From Tritrichomonas musculus (lineage: Eukaryota > Parabasalia > Tritrichomonadida > Tritrichomonadidae), in the NCBI GenBank assembly GCA_039105265.1, contig JAPFFF010000106.1, positions 1 to 56,909 of the forward strand: a DNA stretch of 56,909 bases, read 5' to 3'. Below are positions 46,979 to 55,221 of the stretch, piece after piece. Within the stretch, counting starts at the first letter, position 1. The number at the start of each line of letters is the position of its first letter. Made by a program: the position numbers and the translations under genes. The notes below the pieces were generated by a model that saw only the letters and a program-made list of their open reading frames with translations, ran no database searches and was not told the origin of the DNA.

Positions 46979-47135
46979 TCTGGAAATATACCATTTACTG
47001 AATATTATCTCAAGCAAGTCAAAGCCACACCATAAAAGAGGCTTGCATTTTTTTTGTTTACGGACCCCCGGTGAAATCATCGGCGCAGTTAGGTCTGGGC
47101 GACCGTTAAGGGCGCACAGCCTAACGTATACTACT
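46979..47135. other. Right-hand remainder of element 1
   Basis: After element 2 and its target duplication, the last part of element 1 follows: the 3' remainder of the interrupted giant gene to about 47,034, then a GC-rich terminus. The terminus has GTTAGG (47,088-47,093) and CCTAAC (47,120-47,125), able to pair. It ends ...TACTACT at 47,135. Confidence 0.6.
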
Positions 47136-47448
47136 TGGCGCTTTTTATTTCCAACCTTCGTCTTGATTTTTTGTAATAATTCCAGATAAATTAGTTTGAG
47201 AACCGATACTTACATGTATCGAATTAAATCAGTTTTTGGCTAATTCATTACTGTAACTCCTTTCATTTTTTGTTTTTGTTTTTCCCATCTTAAATGTGCC
47301 AAGTTCGAAAATTTTTGAGTAATCTGTAATGGCAGAATATTGGTAACGCCTATGTTGAAAGCAAAAGTAAATGTTTTAGGTTGAATTTTAACCTTTTTTG
47401 TACGAACAATATAAAAAGTTTGACAAAATTGTAAAGATTATCATCTGT

Positions 47449-47565
47449 TTAATCATCAAAAGGTTTGACAAGTACTTTCACTGGGCCAGTGGAACGAGAT
47501 GATGAATCAATTACTACCATTTCATCATTTTCACCAAATATATCATTGGGTAATAAAACTGTCAT
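47449..47565 (-). CDS. Possible small host frame, 38 aa
   Basis: The frame reads MTVLLPNDIFGENDEMVVIDSSSRSTGPVKVLVKPFDD. It has more balanced composition than the surrounding DNA and its ATG follows ATCAAA. It could be a remnant of a gene next to the element 1 insertion, or chance. No family is recognised. Confidence 0.25.
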   Translation of the reverse strand: MTVLLPNDIFGENDEMVVIDSSSRSTGPVKVLVKPFDD

Positions 47566-48775
47566 TTTGATTTTTTGTTTTTATTTTGAATAAAGCTTGA
47601 CAATAATGCATTGAAAAAATAAAAATCAAAATTTCTCAAAAACAAGCGCATAAATCATTTTAATATTTTTAATATATCATTTATTAAATATATTCATTAT
47701 AATTTTTGTATTTTAAAAACAAAATACAGTGAAAATGTCCAAAGTGAATACCTCTCATTAAAATTTAAATTTAAAATTTTTTTCATTCAAATTAAGATTT
47801 TGTTTTTCACTTTTGTTTCAAAATTTTTGAATTAAAAAAACTTTGTCCCATTTTTAGAAAATTAATTATCTCTCAAAAAATTGAATGAATATCTGGTTTT
47901 ATATTTTTTATCAGAAATAAATTCTGAGAATTGAGAACAATTGGGAAGTCTAGATCAGATTTTTTACAGAATTTTTTTTTTTTTTTGAGAAATTGTGATA
48001 AACTTTTTAAACTCTCAAAAAAATTATCGAGTTTTTAAATACAATGTTTTAGGATTTAGATCATTAAATTGACTTTTAGGATAATCAAGTTCGAGTCCAC
48101 CTATATAACAAAAAGCTGAAACTATGATAAATAAAATATTTTATCATTTAATATATTTATATATATATGGCACTAAATATAATTTATACTATTATCATCA
48201 AATAATAATAGCTCAAAATATTATTATTATCAAGATACTTAGAAGTAATTAGAAACAAAAAAAGTATTCAAAAAGTTAATATTAATTACCTAAGAAAAGA
48301 TATTTGAAAAATCAATAAAATTTGAGAAAAATTATGTATAATAAACAATACAGCGATTTTAAAATGATTTTTTCTAATATTAATGAATTTATTTTATTTT
48401 ATATGAATATATAATATTATAAATCAACTAATTTATGCGCAATATTTTTTTGTACAAAATATATTAATGTATATTAAAAAATTAAATAAATCACTTTTGT
48501 CAAGTATTGAAATAATTTATTTAGTATTTCATAATAAATAAACATTTTATATTTTTATTGATAATTATTTATATATGATAGATCATTTATATTATATATA
48601 AGCAAGAAAAAAAATAAAAAAATTTTATTCTTCAAGATAAATTATCAAAACTAAATTCAATTATCATTGAAAATGAGATAAAATTTTCCATTTTTCAATA
48701 GCCAACTTATTGAGATATTCAATTGAGATATACATGCTTTAAAAATTGAATAAAAAACATCCTTTTGAGATTTTA

Positions 48776-48780
48776 TCATT
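48776..48780 (+). promoter_or_regulatory. Trichomonad-type initiator TCATT
   Basis: TCATT matches the trichomonad Inr consensus (TCA, pyrimidine, A/T), with its A 15 nt before the ATG at 48,793. Short 5' leaders of this size are normal in trichomonads. Confidence 0.5.
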
Positions 48781-48792
48781 CAATTATTTCAA

Positions 48793-51700
48793 ATGAGTGA
48801 AGATAATGATACATACATTATCATTGGTCTAATTGGAAACATTCCAGATGATGAAATCGATGCAAATGTAATTGATGGATACTATCAGCCTATTTTTGCT
48901 AATCTTATCCAAGATTTTGCAATTAACATTTATGATATCGATAAAGAAAGTGTCAAAATACTAGCTATTGGGCAAAAACAAGATTATTCTGTATATATTT
49001 ACTCAAATAATAAATATTATTTCAAACTTGATGCTGACGATACTTTTCAAATTGATATCAAACAGAAAAATTCAAATTTTCAATATTTTACAGAATTTAA
49101 TTCGGCCTTAGATCAAATATGTGAGATGATATCAAACAACGAAAACAAAAAAGTAATTTTATTTTTAGATGATCATGGAGACGATGGATATTTTGCGCAA
49201 ATTCATTATTTCCATTTATATGAAGTTACCATGAAATTTAATAACACGAGTTTTTTGATATTTAACGATTCTTGCCACAGCGGAAGTTTGATCAATTTTG
49301 TTAAATCTTACAATGACATGCATTCATTAATAACAAGTAATGATTTGCTAGGAATCAAAGCGCAATTATTATTCGCGTTTAAAAATATTTTCGAATATGC
49401 GATTGAAAAAGTTGGTCTTACTAATTCGGAAAATAAAGTTTTAGAGCTTATAGATTTTTACCAAAGCATTAAAATAGATGAAGAGGAAGCACTTGATTTG
49501 ATTAAAAGTAATTCTTTTTTGGACGATGTTGAAATTAAAACAACTCAACTTATATTTGGCAAGCACAAATTAACTGAAATGGGTTTCGAAAACAATTCAC
49601 AAATTAATATCTTTAAAACTATGATTGATTTTTATGGTGATGTAACAACAGATGAAAGAGACACATTCAAATATTATAAAAATATATTTAATAGAGCTAA
49701 TTTTGATATATTTAATAATTTATCCAAAGGAAATATCCAAGAATTTATCAAAAAACTCAATGTTTTTTATGTAATAAAAGATAAAATCAATTTTGATTTA
49801 CAACCAAACAACCATGTTGAAATAATAACGAGCACAGATAATTTGCATAAAAGCCTATCATTTCCAAGCATCAGAGTAAACAATTCGATTAAAATATCTC
49901 CAGGAGGTCCAGCGATGGGCTCATTTATCAAAGCGTTATTCGTTAAAAATGATCCAGAATCTATTAATTTTGAAGAAATTACAAAAGAAATTTCACAATC
50001 AGATAATGGAGCAATTTATTATCCACTACGAACAACAGAAAGTATAAAAAAAGCCAAAAAGGAAAGACAATGGATTCATCTTTATCCAAAACATTACAAA
50101 TTATCTGATGAAGAAAATGATGTAAAATATTCATTTACTTATTCAGAAGAATTAAAGCAAAAAATCGCAGCAATAAGAGCTATTTCGTTCTTAAACGTTC
50201 AAAAATTGACAGAAACGGCCAATCTCATAAACAGTGAAGTGAATTCAAATGAATTACAACCATTTACAGATACATATGGAAGTATTTTTGCAATTTCTGC
50301 TCTTTTAAAAGAATATAAAAATGACCCAAATAAGATGATTGTAAAATGTCTGAAGAAAAATCCTATAATAAAATCACGCAAACCAAATAGAATCAATTCA
50401 TATTGTTTAATTTTAGACTTTTCTTTTCGACTATCAAATGAAAATCCAAAATTAATGACAGGAATCATTATAAATATTTTAGAAAAAGCAGTAAGAAAAG
50501 TAATTAAGAAAAAAATTGATTTGATTATAGAAAAAAGTGATTCAGAAAAAAATGATTCAGAAAATTTCACGAATAAGATATTTTTACATAAAGAAATATC
50601 TGATTTAAAAATAAATCAAGGTAAAATTTTGTCTGAATTCAAAGATTATGAATTTCCATTTTTGAAACAAATCGAAAACGTAATTATTTCATTCATTAGT
50701 ATATCACAAATTGCAGCTGCAGCGATAATTGCATCATCACTTCTCTTTAAAAAAATTGACTTAGAGACGATTAAAGAAATGACTTTCAAGTATTTTAGAA
50801 TCGAATCTTGTAATATTTTTCATTATGAAGATCAGATTTTTACACATTTTTTCACAAATATAAACAAATGTAAAAATGAAGAAGAAATTAGCAGATATGC
50901 AGAATATTATCTTTTAGAAATGATTGATTCTTCATTTGTGCATGCTTATTCTATTTTTGATGCACAATTTAAATGTGATTCTATGAAAGTTTTTTCATAT
51001 TCACTAACAAAATTTACTACTACTTCAATAGTTGATGTTTTTCATTATTATCTTGAAAATGAGACAAATGAATCATTTATTAATCATATCATTGATCCAA
51101 TTGAACGAATAATAGATCAAAAGAATATTCCCAAATTTTATATTTTTACAATATTATCTTTAATGCCAAAAGAAACAGCAATTTACGCATTATACATGTC
51201 ATTATCCAACTTCGAAAATGATTGGTACAATCATTTATTAAAGATTGTTGAAATTATCAAAGACGATGTCACTTTTAAAGAAGTATATAATGATCTATTA
51301 TCATTAACAATAGAAATAATGAGAGATCAAAAATATGTAAAAAGTTCAATTCAATATAAAGAAAGCACTAAAAACATGGAAAAAATAATTACAAAAGAAA
51401 TAGAAAAAGCAATTGAAAAATTATATAAACTTCAAGAAAAATCAATAATAAAAGCACGAGAGAATATTAGTAAACAAACGGACATTGATATAATTGAAGA
51501 TCAAATCAAGTTGTATATTGATAATATAATATGCAATGAAACTATTAAAAGCAAATTTGACATATATTTAAAAGAATCAAAAAATGAAATTTTAAATATC
51601 AGAAGGCAACAAATAGAACTTTTAATTGATTATGATAAAATGCCAACTGAAAAATGTATTTTCGATGAATCTATTTTAGATATAAAAAATATATGTGAAA

Positions 51701-52653
51701 GAGCATCAAAAGAACTTATTACAGTTGCTCATTTATTTAAAATTTCTGATGAATCAAGAAATAAAATTAATTTAATTTTGTCCAAAAAAATTCAAACAGA
51801 TGCTTCAATTGAATTTCCAATAATTGCAATGGCTGCAAGAGCTTTCAATATCGTTGAAATGGCACCGATTACGAACATCCTTTCTCAGTTTACATATTTA
51901 TTTGATCAATCTGAAGGTGAAGAACCCAATTTGAGAGAATTACTGGCATTACTCTCTGCGAATATTCATATTCTTTCTCCAAAAGATGAAAAACGTCAAT
52001 TTTTAAAAATAGTTCCATTGAATGATAATGAAAAAATAGAAGACATTGAAAAAATCGATTCTGATAGTTATGATTATAATGATAATGATGATGCAGATGA
52101 TCAATTAATTTTAGGCGCACTTAAATCAAAAAGTTTAAATAAAGCAATACCACATAGGAAAATAAATTATTCGAAAAATAATAGTGAAATATTGAAATAT
52201 TATGAATATCAAATAAATTTGTGTGAAATAGAAAGAGCTAGAGATATACTTAAACTTGGTAAATCATCCTGGACTAACGATGCTTGGAAAACATTTTTAT
52301 ATTGTTTTAATTTAAGGATGAAAAATCTTGGAATCCAATTCAATCTTTCTGATGATTATGATAAATCATTTTGTCCATTCAAAATTGATGAAGGAATTAA
52401 TATTGTATTAAAATTTTATCCTCTTACACGAATTCATGAAATATTTCAAAATAAAGAAAAATTTAATTGCTTCATTGGACAATACAGTGATAAACATAAA
52501 GAAATCATTCAAGCTTTCATTAGAAGTTTTGATGATGTTGATCTAATAGTTACTTCATTGTATTTGAGAAAAAGAACATATTTTGATCGCACATTAGAAA
52601 AATTAAAAATTATATATGATTACCCGTATTCAAAAACATCTAAAATAAAGTAA
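48793..52653 (+). CDS. Host protein with C13/caspase-like cysteine-peptidase head, 1,286 aa
   Basis: The N-terminal 170 residues have the clan CD order: a hydrophobic strand with VILFLDDHGDDG (His 128) and a second strand SFLIFNDSCHSGS (Cys 161). Clan CD peptidases (legumain, GPI8, caspases) use an HG ... C pair of this kind; the 33-residue spacing is a little short against about 41 in legumain. The remaining 1,100 residues are helical, Lys/Glu/Asn-rich, without membrane segments or signal peptide, so the protein is likely cytoplasmic. A stretch SDSYDYNDNDDADD near 1,098-1,111 is a flexible linker. Trichomonads have many clan CD genes, but the large helical body is not one I recognise. The stop codon overlaps a TAAA, the trichomonad-type polyadenylation signal. 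Confidence 0.72.
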   Translation: MSEDNDTYIIIGLIGNIPDDEIDANVIDGYYQPIFANLIQDFAINIYDIDKESVKILAIGQKQDYSVYIYSNNKYYFKLDADDTFQIDIKQKNSNFQYFTEFNSALDQICEMISNNENKKVILFLDDHGDDGYFAQIHYFHLYEVTMKFNNTSFLIFNDSCHSGSLINFVKSYNDMHSLITSNDLLGIKAQLLFAFKNIFEYAIEKVGLTNSENKVLELIDFYQSIKIDEEEALDLIKSNSFLDDVEIKTTQLIFGKHKLTEMGFENNSQINIFKTMIDFYGDVTTDERDTFKYYKNIFNRANFDIFNNLSKGNIQEFIKKLNVFYVIKDKINFDLQPNNHVEIITSTDNLHKSLSFPSIRVNNSIKISPGGPAMGSFIKALFVKNDPESINFEEITKEISQSDNGAIYYPLRTTESIKKAKKERQWIHLYPKHYKLSDEENDVKYSFTYSEELKQKIAAIRAISFLNVQKLTETANLINSEVNSNELQPFTDTYGSIFAISALLKEYKNDPNKMIVKCLKKNPIIKSRKPNRINSYCLILDFSFRLSNENPKLMTGIIINILEKAVRKVIKKKIDLIIEKSDSEKNDSENFTNKIFLHKEISDLKINQGKILSEFKDYEFPFLKQIENVIISFISISQIAAAAIIASSLLFKKIDLETIKEMTFKYFRIESCNIFHYEDQIFTHFFTNINKCKNEEEISRYAEYYLLEMIDSSFVHAYSIFDAQFKCDSMKVFSYSLTKFTTTSIVDVFHYYLENETNESFINHIIDPIERIIDQKNIPKFYIFTILSLMPKETAIYALYMSLSNFENDWYNHLLKIVEIIKDDVTFKEVYNDLLSLTIEIMRDQKYVKSSIQYKESTKNMEKIITKEIEKAIEKLYKLQEKSIIKARENISKQTDIDIIEDQIKLYIDNIICNETIKSKFDIYLKESKNEILNIRRQQIELLIDYDKMPTEKCIFDESILDIKNICERASKELITVAHLFKISDESRNKINLILSKKIQTDASIEFPIIAMAARAFNIVEMAPITNILSQFTYLFDQSEGEEPNLRELLALLSANIHILSPKDEKRQFLKIVPLNDNEKIEDIEKIDSDSYDYNDNDDADDQLILGALKSKSLNKAIPHRKINYSKNNSEILKYYEYQINLCEIERARDILKLGKSSWTNDAWKTFLYCFNLRMKNLGIQFNLSDDYDKSFCPFKIDEGINIVLKFYPLTRIHEIFQNKEKFNCFIGQYSDKHKEIIQAFIRSFDDVDLIVTSLYLRKRTYFDRTLEKLKIIYDYPYSKTSKIK

Positions 52654-52703
52654 AAGTAAAACATTAACACCAAAAATTATTTTCACTGTTTTTCAAAAAA
52701 TGC

Positions 52704-52710
52704 AAAAAAA
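52704..52710 (-). terminator. Pol III terminator of tRNA-Thr
   Basis: Seven T residues on the minus strand follow the tRNA discriminator base directly, the standard RNA polymerase III stop. Confidence 0.75.
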
Positions 52711-52783
52711 TGCTTCTATCGCGGATCGAACGCGCGACCTTCCGCTTACTAGGCGAACGCTATAACCACTAAACTACAGAAGA
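52711..52783 (-). tRNA. tRNA-Thr (anticodon AGT)
   Basis: The minus strand folds into a cloverleaf of 73 nt. The acceptor stem pairs six of seven positions (TCTTCTG with TAGAAGC). The D arm has TAGTTTAGTGG, an A-box match. The anticodon stem TTCGC/GCGGA holds loop CTAGTAA, giving anticodon AGT (Thr). The T arm has GTTCGAT with four pairs, a B-box match. The ends carry one mismatch each in the acceptor and T stems, so the gene may be slightly decayed, but the promoter boxes and terminator are intact. Confidence 0.85.
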
Positions 52784-53073
52784 TTATGTTTCATTAATTA
52801 TTTATTTAAATTAATGAAAAAAAATTTTGGGAAATACTATTTGCCCCCAATCCTTTTTGCCCCCAACGGTTAAGGTGAATATTGACCTTGTATCGTACCA
52901 TTGAAAAAATCAGCCAGAACTTTTTGAACGCATATTGACCATTTATCTTAATATAATAAAACAAAACCCCAAAAAAATAAGACCTGAACTTATCCAGCCA
53001 TCATATTGTTTTAAAATATTTTGGATAATAATTAATTTAAGTATATTATTATTTGCATTTGTAATTAAAATTG
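52784..53073. other. Host spacer with repeated TTTGCCCCCAA string
   Basis: The 290-bp spacer upstream of the tRNA has two TTGCCCCCAA strings within 20 bp (near 52,850 and 52,868) and two related ATATTGACC strings. No gene is seen. Confidence 0.5.
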
Positions 53074-53075
53074 TA

Positions 53076-54091
53076 AACTATTTTATTTCTTTTTGATTAA
53101 GATATTTTTATAAAAAAAATTTTTTCAGTTATTTTTTTCATAAAGCTCATAGAATTTAATTTTTTTATTTTTATAAAGGTCGTACAACTAAATTGAATAA
53201 AAAATAAAATTAAATAAATTTATATTTATCTTAATAAATAATTTATTTAATAATTATAATATATAATTTATATATTTTATATCCAATATTATAAAATATA
53301 ATGGTTGAAATAAAGACTTTAATTAAAATACAATATATATCGATTTCTTATATATTTGCATCATTTAAAAAATATAGATGTCATTTGAATGGATATACTA
53401 TGTGTTATACAAATAATATTTTACTTTTTGACGAAATCCTTCAGTAATTGAAATATTAAACTTTTTATATTTATGAAACCAATCAACTAAATCTTCATTT
53501 TTAGAAAAAACTGACATTTGATTTAGAATGAAATTCAAATATATTAGAAAGTAAATGCATATAAATAAAATTGTATTCTTCATTTGGCTCCTGTAACGTC
53601 CAATTTTTTTAAAATCATCATTTAATAATTCAACAAATTCAATTTTTCTGCATTTTTAGCTAAAAAATGAATTTTTTTTTTTTCAATAATAATAACTATT
53701 TTTATATAACACTTAATGTTTTAAAAGCATATAAAAAGATATCAAAAGAATTAATGATTAGAATAAATTATATAAAAAGTTATCGCTATTCTAAATTTTT
53801 ATAAAGTGTTATAAAATTCTTATCAAAAATAATTAAAATAAATTGAGATAAAATACTCAAATTTATTTTCTGAAGAAAATTTAATATATACTTATATCCT
53901 TTTAGTTTTTATTTTAATTTGAAATTTGTACGATGTAAATATTTATAAAACAGATTATTATTATTATTATAATAAAATATAATTAGTTTAAACAAACCAA
54001 TCATTGAGTTTTACTGTTAAAATTCAGTTGTACGACCTTTATTTTTATTTTTTTTTTTTTAATTAATTTATCAAAAAGAAATAAAATAGTT
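53076..54091. mobile_element. TA-flanked inverted-repeat element, about 1.0 kb (Tc1/mariner-like MITE)
   Basis: The left end has AACTATTTTATTTCTTTTTG and the right end has its reverse complement. TA stands directly outside both ends (53,074-53,075 and 54,092-54,093), as for Tc1/mariner-type insertions. A second inverted pair lies inside: AAAGGTCGTACAACT at 53,175-53,189 and its complement at 54,026-54,040. The stretches between the two pairs differ in length. No transposase is visible, so it is non-autonomous. TA targets are common in AT-rich DNA, so the exact ends need a second copy. Confidence 0.65.
53398..53583 (-). pseudogene. Stub of a secreted cysteine peptidase (signal peptide and prodomain-like part), 61 aa
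   Basis: The frame begins with a signal peptide (MKNTILFICIYFLIYLNFIL) and continues with SVFSKNEDLVDWFHKYKKFNISITEGFRQKVKYYLYN. The pattern of charged residue, hydrophobic, W, then aromatic, Arg and a final YN resembles the start of an I29 prodomain as found in trichomonad cathepsin-L-like peptidases. The frame stops there; no catalytic domain follows in the 320 bp downstream. It lies inside the TA-flanked element. It may be a captured fragment or an independent small inhibitor-like protein. Family call is tentative. Confidence 0.38.
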
Positions 54092-54180
54092 TAATCTCAT
54101 ACCCAGATAAATCCCACAGCCAGATAAATCCCACAACCAGATAATCCTACCGCCAGATAATATTATCTTAAATATTGACA

Positions 54181-54474
54181 AACATTGATGCTAGCAACAG
54201 ATAAATATTGATGCTAACAACAGATAAACATTAATGCTTACAACATACAAACATCGATGCTAACAACAGATAAACATCTATGCTAACAACATACAAACAT
54301 TGATGTTAACAACATACAAACATCGATGCTAACAACAGATAAACATCTATGCTAACAACAGATAAACATAGATGCTAACAACAGATAAACATAGATGCTA
54401 ACGACAGACAAACATAGATGCTTACAACATACAAACATCGATGCTAACAACAGACAAACATAGATGCTAACGAC
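54181..54474. repeat. 23-bp minisatellite, about 13 copies
   Basis: Units of the type AACATAGATGCTAACAACAG plus ATA repeat at 23-bp spacing to 54,474, where unique sequence of element 3 begins. A related but shorter repeat (CAGATAAATCCCACA, four copies) precedes it at about 54,106-54,165. No gene is credible in it. Confidence 0.9.
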
Positions 54475-54748
54475 AGTAGTAATGGTCTGTGCGGGATGAC
54501 CATCTAATAATTTTACTCGTACCTTGCCCAGCATACCTTGCAAGTTAACAAGCTCAGGTATAAAAAATCAGGTATGTTTACTTGTTATTGTTTTTACCCT
54601 TGTTTTCATTACCAACCTATACATTTGAATAATTTTCTGGAACCCCTTAATCAACTCACCATTTTTGATAGGATAACTAAGTTTTTACAATTTTTCAAAA
54701 ATTATATTTTTTAAAAATTTTTTTTATTTTTTATTTCCACTACATATA

Positions 54749-55147
54749 ATGGAAGCCTTTGCTAATTATGCTGCTAAACAACTCCGTACATATGGAACAG
54801 ATATGTATAACCTTTTTGCTGACATTTGTGATAAAGTCATTGATGGTGACCGTGATGCTGTTGATGTTGTTGAACCCTTTATTATAGACGCACAAATGGA
54901 TATATTCAGAAAGCAGAATCACTTATACATATCTTTTCATGATGAAAATGCTGCTTTTCGTGAGTATGGAGAAATATTTGATTACTATATTGATGAGCTT
55001 ACTGGTGATTACAATGATTATGGTATGCCATATCACTTTCCAAAGAAGTTTTACGATGAGGTATACGAATTCTTTAAATACACTGATGAAGGAAAGAAAT
55101 GCATGAATGAATTCAATCCAAACACGAATAAGATTCAGGAAATTTAA
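54749..55147 (+). CDS. Small acidic element 3 protein, 132 aa
   Basis: The protein is acidic and rich in aromatic residues (YGEIFDYYIDELTGDYNDYGMPYHFPKKFYDEVYEFFKY), apparently helical. I do not recognise it and see no match in elements 1 and 2. It is 274 bp inside the proposed end of element 3 and 74 bp before the polymerase gene on the same strand. Confidence 0.55.
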   Translation: MEAFANYAAKQLRTYGTDMYNLFADICDKVIDGDRDAVDVVEPFIIDAQMDIFRKQNHLYISFHDENAAFREYGEIFDYYIDELTGDYNDYGMPYHFPKKFYDEVYEFFKYTDEGKKCMNEFNPNTNKIQEI

Positions 55148-55221
55148 TTAAAAAAGCAATTATTATTTTTGTATTTTAAATATTTTAATTTTATTCTTAT
55201 ACAAAACGAACCAAACGCCAA

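Larger units (their letters stand above)
1..47135. mobile_element. Polinton/Maverick element 1 (left end outside window, holds element 2)
   Basis: Nineteen genes of Polinton type run from the left edge to about 25,078, and a 157-bp tail follows element 2 at 46,979-47,135. The set includes protease, integrase, packaging ATPase, major capsid protein, SF3 helicase, protein-primed polymerase and a fibre-like giant protein. The right end is placed at 47,135 because its reverse complement starts AGTAGTA and continues with a GC-rich stretch that resembles the proposed start of element 3. Without element 2 about 25 kb lies in the window, which fits the family's 15-25 kb size or slightly above. Apart from the insertion of element 2 the genes look whole, so it is young, though older than element 2. 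The left terminus cannot be seen, so its inverted repeat and target duplication are unverified. Confidence 0.82.
47136..48792. other. Host AT-rich intergenic region
   Basis: The region is more than 75 percent A+T by eye beyond 47,600, with many T- and A-runs. It has no credible gene except for a possible 38-residue leftward frame (47,449-47,565). The next gene's initiator lies at its right end. Confidence 0.6.

Noticed and set aside
47136-47600. Continuation of element 1 beyond 47,135
   Set aside because: GC-rich terminal character ends near 47,140 and no element gene or repeat follows. The border remains an inference until the left end is seen.
54352-54543. Leftward frame of 63 residues across the minisatellite
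   Set aside because: It is a translation of the 23-bp repeat and crosses the proposed element 3 border.
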